A stretch of DNA of 15,695 nucleotides from an uncultured Eubacteriales bacterium. Lineage in GTDB: Bacteria > Bacillota_A > Clostridia > Oscillospirales > Oscillospiraceae. Positions 7,437 through 14,510 of this stretch are shown here, in pieces. The stretch is taken from contig CATIYU010000243.1 of assembly GCA_949739085.1 (NCBI GenBank), positions 1 to 15,695 of the forward strand, read 5' to 3'. Position 1 is the stretch's first letter. Every line of letters starts with the position of its first letter. The translations under genes and the position numbers were made by a program. The notes beneath the pieces were generated by a model. The model was not told the origin of the DNA. It did no database searches and saw nothing but the letters and a program-made list of their open reading frames with translations.

Positions 7437-7799
7437 ATGGCAACGATGATAGCGTATACCGCGATTGACCTCTCGGCGGAGCAGAAGCGTGCGCTCTGCG
7501 CGGGGGTGGAGAAGGGGGCGAGCGAGGCCTTCCAGATTGACATCCAGATCACGGAGCTGATGCTTATGCCGGTGATCCCTCCCGAGTGCCACGGCCCCAG
7601 TGTCAGCGGCCAGATCACCTACTTTGTGTACACCGCCCCCAACAAGACGGACGATCAAAAGCGCCGGTTGGTCAAAAATATCTACGATGCCACAATTGCC
7701 GTCACCGGCCCCCTGGGAAAGAGCAAGGTCATCGTCATTATTAAGGAGCACGCCAGCAATAACGTAGGCGTTGACGGCGTGCTGCGCTGCGATCTGTAG
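7437..7799 (+). CDS. Tautomerase-superfamily protein, fused double 4-OT-like fold, lacking Pro-1 (paralogue A)
   Basis: 120-residue cytoplasmic protein containing two successive beta-alpha-beta units of the 4-oxalocrotonate tautomerase type. Unit 1 has a helix start LSAEQKRAL (residues 12-20); unit 2 has DDQKRRLV and the C-terminal signature KEH...NNVGVDGVL that matches the 4-OT tail. In the family the N-terminal proline left after Met removal is the catalytic base. Counting back from the conserved EQK, that position here is Ala-2 (sequence starts MATM), and the equivalent position in unit 2 is not Pro either. The protein therefore cannot use standard Pro-1 chemistry. After Met removal the free Ala amine could act instead, or the fold may be non-catalytic. 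About half identical to the next gene. Ribosome site AAGGAG; 40 bases after permease 2. Confidence 0.75.
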   Translation: MATMIAYTAIDLSAEQKRALCAGVEKGASEAFQIDIQITELMLMPVIPPECHGPSVSGQITYFVYTAPNKTDDQKRRLVKNIYDATIAVTGPLGKSKVIVIIKEHASNNVGVDGVLRCDL

Positions 7800-7831
7800 A
7801 GCGGCACCCGCTTGGAAAGGATAGGAATCGT

Positions 7832-8221
7832 ATGGCCACAATTATTGGTGTGACGGGCATGGCGCTGACGGCGGAGCAGCAGAGAACCCTGTGCAAGAGC
7901 GTACCGGAGGCTGTCTGCGGCGCGTTCCATTTGGATATCAATATCAGCGCGATGATGCTGCTGCCCTCCCTGCCCGAGGAGTGCTGGGGCCCGGCGGCTG
8001 AAAATCAAATTACCTACTTTATCTACACTGCGCCCAATAAGCCTCTGGAGCAGAAGCGGGCGCTGGTGAAGGGCGTCTATGAGGCGACGAAGGCCGCCGT
8101 CGGAACCCCCCGGGAGAAGGGACAGGTTGTCGTTATTTTTAAGGAGCACGGGGATAACAATGTGGGGGTTGACGGCGTACTGCGCGTTGATGCCAAGAAA
8201 AACGGGACATTTCAGGTGTAA
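7832..8221 (+). CDS. Tautomerase-superfamily protein lacking Pro-1 (paralogue B)
   Basis: 129-residue paralogue of the preceding gene, aligned almost without gaps; I count roughly 65 identical positions over 120. Shared blocks include the MAT start, AEQ, the QITYF-YTAPNK segment and KEH..NNVGVDGVL. It also begins Met-Ala, so Pro-1 is missing here too. It differs by Trp for His in the C[HW]GP motif, an Arg to Ala change at the helix of unit 2 and a short basic C-terminal tail. Tandem placement of two diverged copies suggests a hetero-oligomer, as in the alpha/beta tautomerase CaaD, or two successive reactions. Ribosome site AAAGGA, 32-base gap before, two-base gap after. Confidence 0.75.
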   Translation: MATIIGVTGMALTAEQQRTLCKSVPEAVCGAFHLDINISAMMLLPSLPEECWGPAAENQITYFIYTAPNKPLEQKRALVKGVYEATKAAVGTPREKGQVVVIFKEHGDNNVGVDGVLRVDAKKNGTFQV

Positions 8222-8223
8222 AA

Positions 8224-9429
8224 ATGGGGAATATAACGCCCGCCGCCCTGGCGGCACAGTGGGAGGAGCAGGTCATTGCGGCCCGGCGATACCTCCATCA
8301 GCACCCGGAGGTGTCCTCCTGGGAGTTTGAAACCGCGCAGTATCTGTTTGACCAGCTCTCGGCCTGCGGGAACCTGACCGTCACGCGCCCCTGCCCCACG
8401 GGGGTGGTGGCCGTCCTCCGGGGGGATAAGCCGGGCCGCGTCTATGGCGCCCGCGCCGATATTGACGCGCTGCCGGTTATGGAGGCGGACGACTCCCCCT
8501 ACCGGTCTGTGAACGAGGGCGTGATGCACGCCTGCGGCCACGACGGCAATACGGCCATGCTCCTCACGGCGGCAAGGATTCTCTCCCGCTGTCCGGAGGC
8601 CGTCAGCGGAACAATCAAGTTCATCTTCCAGCCCTGTGAGGAGCGCGCCGGGGGCGGCTCCAGCGAGATGATAGCGGCCGGCGTTCTGGACGATGTTGAC
8701 CTGATCCTTGGCACGCATGTGGACGCGGAGACGGAGGCGGGGGATATCCGCCTCAAAAACGGCCCCACCCACTCCGCTGTCTACAGCATTGAAATTGTGA
8801 TCCATGGAAAGGGGGGCCACGGCGGCTTTCCCCACCAGTGCATTGACAGCGTCAACATCGGCGCGGAGATAGTCTGCGCCCTCAACAGCGTGATTGCCAA
8901 AACGGTTGACCCGCTGAAGAGCGCCGTCATGACGGTGACTCAGTTTACCGCGTCGGAGGCGAACAACATTATTCCGGAGCGCGTAAAGCTGGGCGGCACC
9001 CTGCGCGTGCTGGACGCGGAGCTGGAGGCGCTGCTGCCCGCGAGAATCCGCGCCCTCTGCGAGGGGATTGCCGCGGCCCACGGCGCTGGGTGCGAGGTGA
9101 ATTTGGAAAAGAACTTCGAGATTTTGTACAACGAGGACGCGCTGGCGGACACCGTGCGGGAGCTGCTGGGGGAGGAGCTGGGCAGGGAGCATATTTTGGA
9201 CGACAAGCCGGTACTGGGCGGCGAGGACTTCAGCCTGTACCTGAGAAAAGCCCGCGGCTGCTACTTTAAGGTCGGCACCAGAAAGCTGCGGGAGGACGGG
9301 ATCAGCTATCCGCACCACCACGGGCGCTTCTGCATGGAGGAGGCGGGGCTGAAAACCGGCGTTGCCGCGTGGCTGACGGTTTTGACAAAGCTGGAGGATC
9401 GCTTAAACGAAAAGGAGGGCAACAGATGA
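8224..9429 (+). CDS. M20-family amidohydrolase (aminoacylase/carboxypeptidase type)
   Basis: 401-residue zinc or manganese dependent amidase of the M20D (IAA-amino-acid hydrolase/hippuricase-like) group, cytoplasmic. Metal-site residues are present: C104 and H106 in HACGHD, E139-E140 in PCEE (base and ligand), H165 in GTHVD and the C-terminal HHH at 364-366. The dimerisation-domain motif GGHGGFPHQ (197-205) and the GGEDFS loop are also present. These enzymes cleave the amide bond of N-acyl amino acids or of amino-acid conjugates. In the known ATC route an M20 enzyme removes a carbamoyl group after thiazoline ring opening, which makes co-occurrence with the gene at 1939 notable. The start is two bases after the previous stop, and the ribosome site AGGTG lies inside that gene's end. 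Confidence 0.92.
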   Translation: MGNITPAALAAQWEEQVIAARRYLHQHPEVSSWEFETAQYLFDQLSACGNLTVTRPCPTGVVAVLRGDKPGRVYGARADIDALPVMEADDSPYRSVNEGVMHACGHDGNTAMLLTAARILSRCPEAVSGTIKFIFQPCEERAGGGSSEMIAAGVLDDVDLILGTHVDAETEAGDIRLKNGPTHSAVYSIEIVIHGKGGHGGFPHQCIDSVNIGAEIVCALNSVIAKTVDPLKSAVMTVTQFTASEANNIIPERVKLGGTLRVLDAELEALLPARIRALCEGIAAAHGAGCEVNLEKNFEILYNEDALADTVRELLGEELGREHILDDKPVLGGEDFSLYLRKARGCYFKVGTRKLREDGISYPHHHGRFCMEEAGLKTGVAAWLTVLTKLEDRLNEKEGNR

Positions 9430-10412
9430 AGTACATGGAGATTGGCAGGTCCGGTATCCGCGCCTCGGTCATTACGTTCGGCGGCATGGGGATTGGCGGC
9501 GGAACCTGGTGGAGGGGATCGGAGGATGAGGAGTCCATCCGCACGCTGCACAGAGCCTTTGATATGGGGATCAATTCGGTGGATACCGCGCCGGTATATG
9601 GGTTTGGGCACAGCGAGGAGGTGATCGGAAAGGCGATCAAGGGACGCCGCGGCGACGTTGTGATTTCCACCAAGTGCGGACTGTGGTGGGAGGACGGGGA
9701 GGGCAGCTTCCGCTTTGAAAAGGACGGACATATGGTCCGCCGCAATCTCTCCGCCCGCACGCTGCGCATAGAGCTGGAGAACAGCCTGCGCCGCTTGGGC
9801 ACAGATTATATTGACATCTACTATACCCACAATCCCACCTGCCCGCCCTTTATCACGCCCTATGAGGAGACCCTGGGCACGCTGATGGACTTCAAAAAAG
9901 AGGGGAAAATCCGGGCAATCGGGGCCTCCAACATGACGCCGGAGGAGGTTGTCAGTTATACCGGCTGCGGCGATGTGGATATCATCCAGGGGCGCTACAG
10001 TATGCTCTCCCGGGGGCCCGAGGGAGAGGGCGGCCTGCTGGAGCAGTGCCGCGAGATGGGCATGTCCTTCCACGCCTATCAGCCGCTGGAGCGGGGCCTG
10101 CTTACCGGAAAGATTGGCGGGGACTACGTGGTGCCCGCCGGCGACGCCCGGGAGGGGGATCCCTGGTGGTCCGCCGAAAAGCGCCCCAAGGCGCTGGCGT
10201 TTGTGGAGGCGCTGCGGGAAATTGCCGCGCGGTACGGCTGTCCCCTGTCCAACCTGCCGCTCGCGTATCTGCGCGGGCAGGGCGATGATATCAACGTGAT
10301 CTGCGGGGCCCGCCGCGTTTCTCAGATTGAGGAAACCGCGCTCGCGGCCGATCTGACGCTGGCGGAGGCGGATCTCAGGGAAATTCGTAAGCTGGCGGAT
10401 GAATTGCAGTAA
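9426..10412 (+). CDS. Aldo/keto reductase
   Basis: 328-residue NAD(P)H-dependent oxidoreductase of the aldo/keto reductase superfamily, a TIM-barrel cytoplasmic enzyme that interconverts carbonyls and alcohols. The catalytic tetrad is complete: D53 and Y58 in DTAPVYG, K83 in STKCG and H135 in YTHNP. The cofactor end has GASN and GARR segments typical of the family. It starts at the ATG within the ATGA overlap with the amidohydrolase stop. An in-frame upstream start at 9369 would lie inside that gene and is not supported. In the proposed pathway it could reduce or oxidise a sugar or keto intermediate, for example a tetrulose/tetritol pair; the substrate is not readable. Last gene before the 120-base gap. 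Confidence 0.92.
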   Translation: MKYMEIGRSGIRASVITFGGMGIGGGTWWRGSEDEESIRTLHRAFDMGINSVDTAPVYGFGHSEEVIGKAIKGRRGDVVISTKCGLWWEDGEGSFRFEKDGHMVRRNLSARTLRIELENSLRRLGTDYIDIYYTHNPTCPPFITPYEETLGTLMDFKKEGKIRAIGASNMTPEEVVSYTGCGDVDIIQGRYSMLSRGPEGEGGLLEQCREMGMSFHAYQPLERGLLTGKIGGDYVVPAGDAREGDPWWSAEKRPKALAFVEALREIAARYGCPLSNLPLAYLRGQGDDINVICGARRVSQIEETALAADLTLAEADLREIRKLADELQ

Positions 10413-10439
10413 AAGAGAGGGTTTTTATCGGAAATATTG

Positions 10440-10468
10440 TTGCAAACGCATTGCCTGGGTGGTAAGAT
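10440..10468 (+). promoter_or_regulatory. Promoter of the regulator gene (extended -10)
   Basis: TTGCAA (10440-10445), 17 bases, TAAGAT (10463-10468), with TG at 10460-10461. Each box matches 4 of 6. The -35 hexamer and extended -10 layout repeat those of the operon promoter at 1840. The predicted start is near 10475. Confidence 0.5.
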
Positions 10469-10481
10469 TCAAGGGAAAGAC

Positions 10482-10505
10482 GCCGTATGCGGAATGCCAT
10501 ACGGC
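10482..10505. promoter_or_regulatory. Inverted repeat GCCGTATG-N8-CATACGGC, candidate autoregulatory operator or leader hairpin
   Basis: Perfect 8-bp arms (10482-10489 and 10498-10505) with an 8-base spacer, placed from about +7 to +30 of the predicted regulator transcript. No T-run follows, so it is not an intrinsic terminator. The centre-to-centre geometry (16 bp) suits a dimeric helix-turn-helix protein. E. coli DhaR represses its own gene, which is the closest precedent. Confidence 0.5.
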
Positions 10506-10532
10506 AATATCCAGAGAACAGGTGGATGGAAC

Positions 10533-12209
10533 ATGTTGATTGAATTGATGCCTTACCAGAAGGAATTATCCGCGTTCGCCCTCGTGATGAAGCGTTTGCT
10601 GAATATTGATATCGTTATCGTGGACCGATGGCTTTCTCAGCTGATTAACACCTTTGAATACCTCCATAAGCCCGTGGATGTCCGGATCAATTCCGTTGTC
10701 GGCAGTATTATTGTGACAGGGAAGCCGCAGGTGGTTGCGAACCGCTACGGCTTTAAGGCCTGCATGACCTGTCAGGACTACCAGACCTGTGAGCTGGAGA
10801 GCATGGTAGGCGTACCGCTGCTGTCGGAGGACAACTGTGTGGGCGCGGTGCTGGCGCTTATCAGCGGAAAAAGGGCAAACCTGCTGGTCAACCACGCGGA
10901 CGATCTGGTTTCCTTTTTGACCGAGATCGGGCATCTGATTGTCAAAGAGCTTCAGGCGGACGCGATGGGCGAACAGATTCGCCAGTTCTGGCCGCAGACC
11001 GCCCATGTGTTTGATCTGCTGTCGGACTGCCTTGTCTTTACGGACGATGAAAACCGGGTTCAGTTTGTCAACAGGAGCTTCACGCAGTGCTTCGGCGTCC
11101 GCCAGGAGGACCTTTTGGACAGATCGCTGAACGCGGCGCTGGGAAAATACCGCGCGGTGCCCGGTGATGTCAAATTGCAGCCGGAGGAGCTCTACGTGGG
11201 GGAGAGCGGCGCCGTCATGCAGCTTGTATCCCTGGAGGAGGTGCAGCTGTCCTGCGGCTACACAAAAATGTACCGCTTTCAGGAGCTGGATGTCGCGCGG
11301 CTGCTCCGCCGCTCCAAGCCCTACGGCGCGAAGGCGAAGCACGCTTTTTTCTGGGGCGTCAGCCCGGAGATGCGGGCCGCGGAGTATGCGGCCACAACGG
11401 CGACAAAAAACAAGCTGCATGTGCTGGTGGAAGGAAGCTGTCCGGAGCAGAACCGCGAGCTGATTAAAATGCTCAGCCGCTATGCGCCGGAGGAGGATAT
11501 GAGTCCGGTGATTCTGGACTGCTCCATTGACGCGGAGGAGCTGCGGCATCTGCTCTTTGGCAACGGCATCAACAAGCCGGCGATGCTCTGGCCGGCGCGC
11601 AAGAGCGCCCTCTGCCTGGTGCATATCAACCACATGCCCCTGTATCTGCAAAAGAGGCTGTACGCCTTTCTGATTGACTGCCAGGTTAACGGCGGCTTGG
11701 GGAGTAAAATACGGATTTTCGCGACCAGCGACTGTAATTTGGCCCCGCTGTGCGAGCAGGGCCGGTTCTCGGAGGATCTGCTCCACATGATCGCCCAGAA
11801 CCACATAATCATTCCGGAAATCAAAAACCATCGGGAGGATATCGAGTTCTATTTCCAGAAATTTGTCTCCGAATTTTCGGCGATCTATGGCACCGGACCC
11901 ATCACGGTTGTGCCGGAGTTTTTTGACGCGCTGGAGCAGAGCGATGTGAAGCTTGACTATATCTCGCTGCGCGAGATTGCGGAGCATCAGATCGCGAATC
12001 TGGATGGGGCGTCGGCGATCACGCCAGCGTCGCAGGTGACGCGGCAGTATCTCTCCTACAACGGCGGCAAGGCGGAGCAGCTTGCGCTGGAGAGCCAGAT
12101 TCGCGGCTTGATGAAGCAGGGCTGTCAAAAGGCCGAAATCGCGGCGCAGCTGGGCATCAGCCGCGCAACGCTCTACCGCTGGATTAAAAAATACAACCTC
12201 TCGGACTAA
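10533..12209 (+). CDS. DhaR-like transcriptional regulator, GAF-PAS-degenerate AAA+-HTH
   Basis: 558-residue cytoplasmic regulator descended from sigma-54 enhancer-binding proteins. The sensor region has a GAF-like domain (about 15-140) containing CMTCQDYQTC (C77, C80, C86), then a PAS domain (about 155-205, LSDCLVFTDDENRVQFVNRS). The AAA+-like region (about 290-490) keeps the scaffold, for example RIFATSDCNLAPLCEQGRF and HREDIEFYF. But Walker A is replaced by EGSCPEQNRE (300-309), the Walker B position reads LVHINH (362-367), and GAFTGA is absent after LFG (341-343). A helix-turn-helix (about 534-553, KAEIAAQLGISRATLYRWIK) ends the protein. It should neither hydrolyse ATP nor remodel sigma-54 polymerase. 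E. coli DhaR, next to dihydroxyacetone kinase genes, likewise uses a sigma-70 promoter. The ATG at 10533 has GGTGGATGG upstream; a start at 10437 lacks one. Confidence 0.85.
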   Translation: MLIELMPYQKELSAFALVMKRLLNIDIVIVDRWLSQLINTFEYLHKPVDVRINSVVGSIIVTGKPQVVANRYGFKACMTCQDYQTCELESMVGVPLLSEDNCVGAVLALISGKRANLLVNHADDLVSFLTEIGHLIVKELQADAMGEQIRQFWPQTAHVFDLLSDCLVFTDDENRVQFVNRSFTQCFGVRQEDLLDRSLNAALGKYRAVPGDVKLQPEELYVGESGAVMQLVSLEEVQLSCGYTKMYRFQELDVARLLRRSKPYGAKAKHAFFWGVSPEMRAAEYAATTATKNKLHVLVEGSCPEQNRELIKMLSRYAPEEDMSPVILDCSIDAEELRHLLFGNGINKPAMLWPARKSALCLVHINHMPLYLQKRLYAFLIDCQVNGGLGSKIRIFATSDCNLAPLCEQGRFSEDLLHMIAQNHIIIPEIKNHREDIEFYFQKFVSEFSAIYGTGPITVVPEFFDALEQSDVKLDYISLREIAEHQIANLDGASAITPASQVTRQYLSYNGGKAEQLALESQIRGLMKQGCQKAEIAAQLGISRATLYRWIKKYNLSD

Positions 12210-12230
12210 GCGGCGGATTTCCGGACGCGG

Positions 12231-12247
12231 CCGCAGGGCGGCTGCGG
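12231..12247 (+). repeat. Small GC stem CCGCAG-N5-CTGCGG before the second kinase
   Basis: A six-bp stem with a five-base loop just upstream of the ribosome site (AAGGAAAGGGA, from 12249) of the second DhaK-DhaL gene. In GC-rich DNA this could be chance; it could modestly affect translation. Confidence 0.25.
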
Positions 12248-12270
12248 GAAGGAAAGGGACGATACACATC

Positions 12271-14025
12271 ATGATGAAAAAATTTGTAAACGCACATGAG
12301 AATGTGACAAGAGAATCGCTGGAGGGGTTCACCGCCTGCTTTTCAAGGGACTACCGCCTGCATCCCGGCGTCAACGGCGTAATCTCGCGCCGCCGCCGCG
12401 CCGGGAAGGTGGCCCTTGTCATCGGCGGGGGCTCCGGACATGAGCCGATGTTCAGCGGCTTTGTGGGCAGAGGGCTCGCCGACGCGGCCGCCTGCGGCAG
12501 TATTTTTGCCTCGCCCGATCCCAAGACGGTCTATCAGACGGCGCGGGCCGTGGAGAGCGGCAGGGGGGTCCTGTTTCTCTACGGCAATTACGCCGGTGAC
12601 AGCTTGAATTTTGACATGGCGGAGGATATGCTCCGGGCCGAGGGGATCCCCAGTGCCCATGTGCGGGTGCGGGACGACTGCGCGTCGGCGCCGCCGGAGC
12701 GGATGGGGGACCGCCGGGGAATCGCTGGCGATGTTTTTGCTGTCAAGGTGGCTGGCGCGGCCTGCGACGCGGGGCTGGAGCTGGATGAGGTGGTCGAAAT
12801 CACGGAGCACGCCTGTGATAATCTCAGGACCATCGGCGTGGCCGTCTCCTCCGCCCATATTCCTGGGGCGGCGGAGCCCATCTTCACCATGGCTGACGAT
12901 GAAATGGAATATGGCATGGGCATCCATGGGGAAAAGGGGATCCAGCGCACGAAGCTGGAGCCGGCGGACGCGGTTGCGGAGACGCTGTATGCGCAGCTGA
13001 AAAAGGAGCTGAATCTGTCCGCTGGGGAGGAGATCTGCGTCCTGGTGAACGGCCTTGGAAGCACCACCCTTATGGAGATGAGCATTGTCTACCGCCGCCT
13101 CCGGCAGCTGTTTGACCGCGACGGCGTTATTGTCCATGACGCGGATCTCAACAGCTACTGCACGACCTTGGAGATGGGGGGACTGTCTGTTTCCATACTC
13201 CGGCTTGACGAGCGGCTGAAGGCGTTTTTCGACGCCCCGTGTGCCAGCCCTTTCTATACAAGGGGCATCTATCAGGAGGCGGACGCCCCCTGCGCGGACG
13301 AGGAGCCGGGGATGGAGGCGGAGGAACCGCCTGCGGCGTATGACCGGCAGGCCGGACTCCGCTACATAGCCGCGCAGAGCGGAATGGGGGCCGAGAAGCT
13401 GGATTTCCGGACGGCAAAGGCGATGCTGCTGAGGGTGGCGGACGCGGTGATCGACGCTGAGCCGATGCTCACGAAAATTGACAGCGACATTGGAGATGGG
13501 GATCACGGCATCGGCATGAAGGGCGGACTGAAAAGGGCCCATACGGAGCTGATGCTGCTGGATGATAGTGAAAACGCCTATGCGCCCTTCTCCGCGGCGG
13601 GCAGCGCCATGCTGATGAACATGGGCGGTGCGTCCGGCGTTATTTTTGGCAGTATGCTGATGGCCGGGGCGGCGGACCAGCCCCCGAAGGCGGCTCTCAC
13701 CGCGCAGGATTTTGCGGAGATGATGGGGCGGTCCCTGGAGGCGATCCAGAGCCGCGGCCATGCGCAGGTCGGCGACAAAACCATGGTAGACGCTCTGTCT
13801 CCCGCAGTGGACGCCATGCGGCGCTGCGCGGGGCAGGGGATACCGGTGATGCTGCGGGCAGCGGAGCAGGCTGCTCACGCGGGAATGGAGAGTACAAGGA
13901 ATTTTGAGGCAAAATTCGGCCGCGCGAAGACCCAGGGGACAACCATCGGCCTCCAGGACGCCGGCGCCGCCAGCGTGTGGGTTATATTCAAGGCCATGGC
14001 CGATTTTGTGGAGTCTTTGCGGTGA
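12271..14025 (+). CDS. Fused DhaK-DhaL kinase (copy 2), probable erythrulose or dihydroxyacetone kinase
   Basis: Complete 584-residue ATP-dependent ketose kinase. DhaK half: GGGSGHEP (52-59) and the substrate-binding histidine H219 in GIHGEKG. A variable linker rich in Ala/Glu/Pro spans about 335-360. DhaL half: Mg-ATP aspartates D404, D409, D411 in the canonical DSDIGDGDHG, GGASGVIFG (452-460) and GDKTMVDAL (501-509). Unlike the minus-strand copy it keeps the His after the third Asp. It uses ATP directly; no PTS partner (DhaM) is present. The following RpiB and TIM paralogues make a tetrulose substrate (L- or D-erythrulose, as in LerK/DerK) more likely than dihydroxyacetone, but this is inference from context. 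It starts 61 bases after the regulator stop and is probably cotranscribed with it. ATG at 12274 is an alternative start. Confidence 0.93.
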   Translation: MMKKFVNAHENVTRESLEGFTACFSRDYRLHPGVNGVISRRRRAGKVALVIGGGSGHEPMFSGFVGRGLADAAACGSIFASPDPKTVYQTARAVESGRGVLFLYGNYAGDSLNFDMAEDMLRAEGIPSAHVRVRDDCASAPPERMGDRRGIAGDVFAVKVAGAACDAGLELDEVVEITEHACDNLRTIGVAVSSAHIPGAAEPIFTMADDEMEYGMGIHGEKGIQRTKLEPADAVAETLYAQLKKELNLSAGEEICVLVNGLGSTTLMEMSIVYRRLRQLFDRDGVIVHDADLNSYCTTLEMGGLSVSILRLDERLKAFFDAPCASPFYTRGIYQEADAPCADEEPGMEAEEPPAAYDRQAGLRYIAAQSGMGAEKLDFRTAKAMLLRVADAVIDAEPMLTKIDSDIGDGDHGIGMKGGLKRAHTELMLLDDSENAYAPFSAAGSAMLMNMGGASGVIFGSMLMAGAADQPPKAALTAQDFAEMMGRSLEAIQSRGHAQVGDKTMVDALSPAVDAMRRCAGQGIPVMLRAAEQAAHAGMESTRNFEAKFGRAKTQGTTIGLQDAGAASVWVIFKAMADFVESLR

Positions 14026-14052
14026 TATTCTGAAAAGGATGGAGAAGGTGGA

Positions 14053-14493
14053 ATGAAAATTCTTTTTGGCTGTGATCCGAACGCGGCGGGAATGAAAAAG
14101 AGCTTGATAACCGTGGCGGAGCACCTGGGCCATGAGGTGGTGGATATGGGGAGCGACGACCCCATCTATGCCAACACCGCGATTGCGGTTGCGCAGGCTG
14201 TGGCCTCCGGCCAGGGGGACCGGGGGGTGCTGCTGTGCGGCACCGGCCTTGGGATGTCCATTGCCGCGAACAAGGTCAGGGGGGCGTACGCCGCGCTCCT
14301 CTCGGATGTCTATTCCGCGCAGAGAGCCGTCCTCAGCAATAATTCCAATATTGCCTGCCTGGGCGCGCTTACAATGGGGGGAAAGACTGCGGAGGAGCTG
14401 CTCAAAACCTGGCTGGGGCTGACCTTTGATCCCAACAGCCCGTCCGCTCCAAAGGTTGCCCGCTACTGCGAGTATGAAGCGGGCTGCGGTTAA
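14053..14493 (+). CDS. RpiB/LacAB-family isomerase, probable D-erythrulose-4-phosphate isomerase (DerI/EryI type)
   Basis: 146-residue aldose-ketose isomerase of the RpiB fold. The phosphate and catalytic loop CGTGLGMSIAANKVRG (from 62) is intact, with C62 the likely base. Relative to E. coli RpiB, the early CDH motif is CDP (His to Pro at 9), and the ring-opening histidine in the segment after YSAQ is Ser-95 (YSAQRAVLSNNSNI). From memory, EryI/DerI proteins share the YAN and LSNN segments seen here at 39-41 and 94-97. Loss of the ring-opening His fits a substrate that cannot cyclise, such as erythrulose 4-phosphate. The predicted reaction is D-erythrulose 4-phosphate to D-erythrose 4-phosphate. 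It sits 27 bases after the kinase and 17 before the TIM paralogue. Ribose-5-phosphate isomerase is the less likely alternative. Confidence 0.82.
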   Translation: MKILFGCDPNAAGMKKSLITVAEHLGHEVVDMGSDDPIYANTAIAVAQAVASGQGDRGVLLCGTGLGMSIAANKVRGAYAALLSDVYSAQRAVLSNNSNIACLGALTMGGKTAEELLKTWLGLTFDPNSPSAPKVARYCEYEAGCG

Positions 14494-14510
14494 GGGACGG
14501 GGATACGGAT

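Noticed and set aside
10533..12209. Sigma-54 dependence of the locus
   Set aside because: I found no -24/-12 GG-N10-GC type promoter at the gene starts and the regulator lacks GAFTGA and Walker A.
10566..12332. 588-codon minus-strand open frame opposite the regulator
   Set aside because: Antisense shadow of the regulator, which has PAS and HTH motifs in the plus frame.
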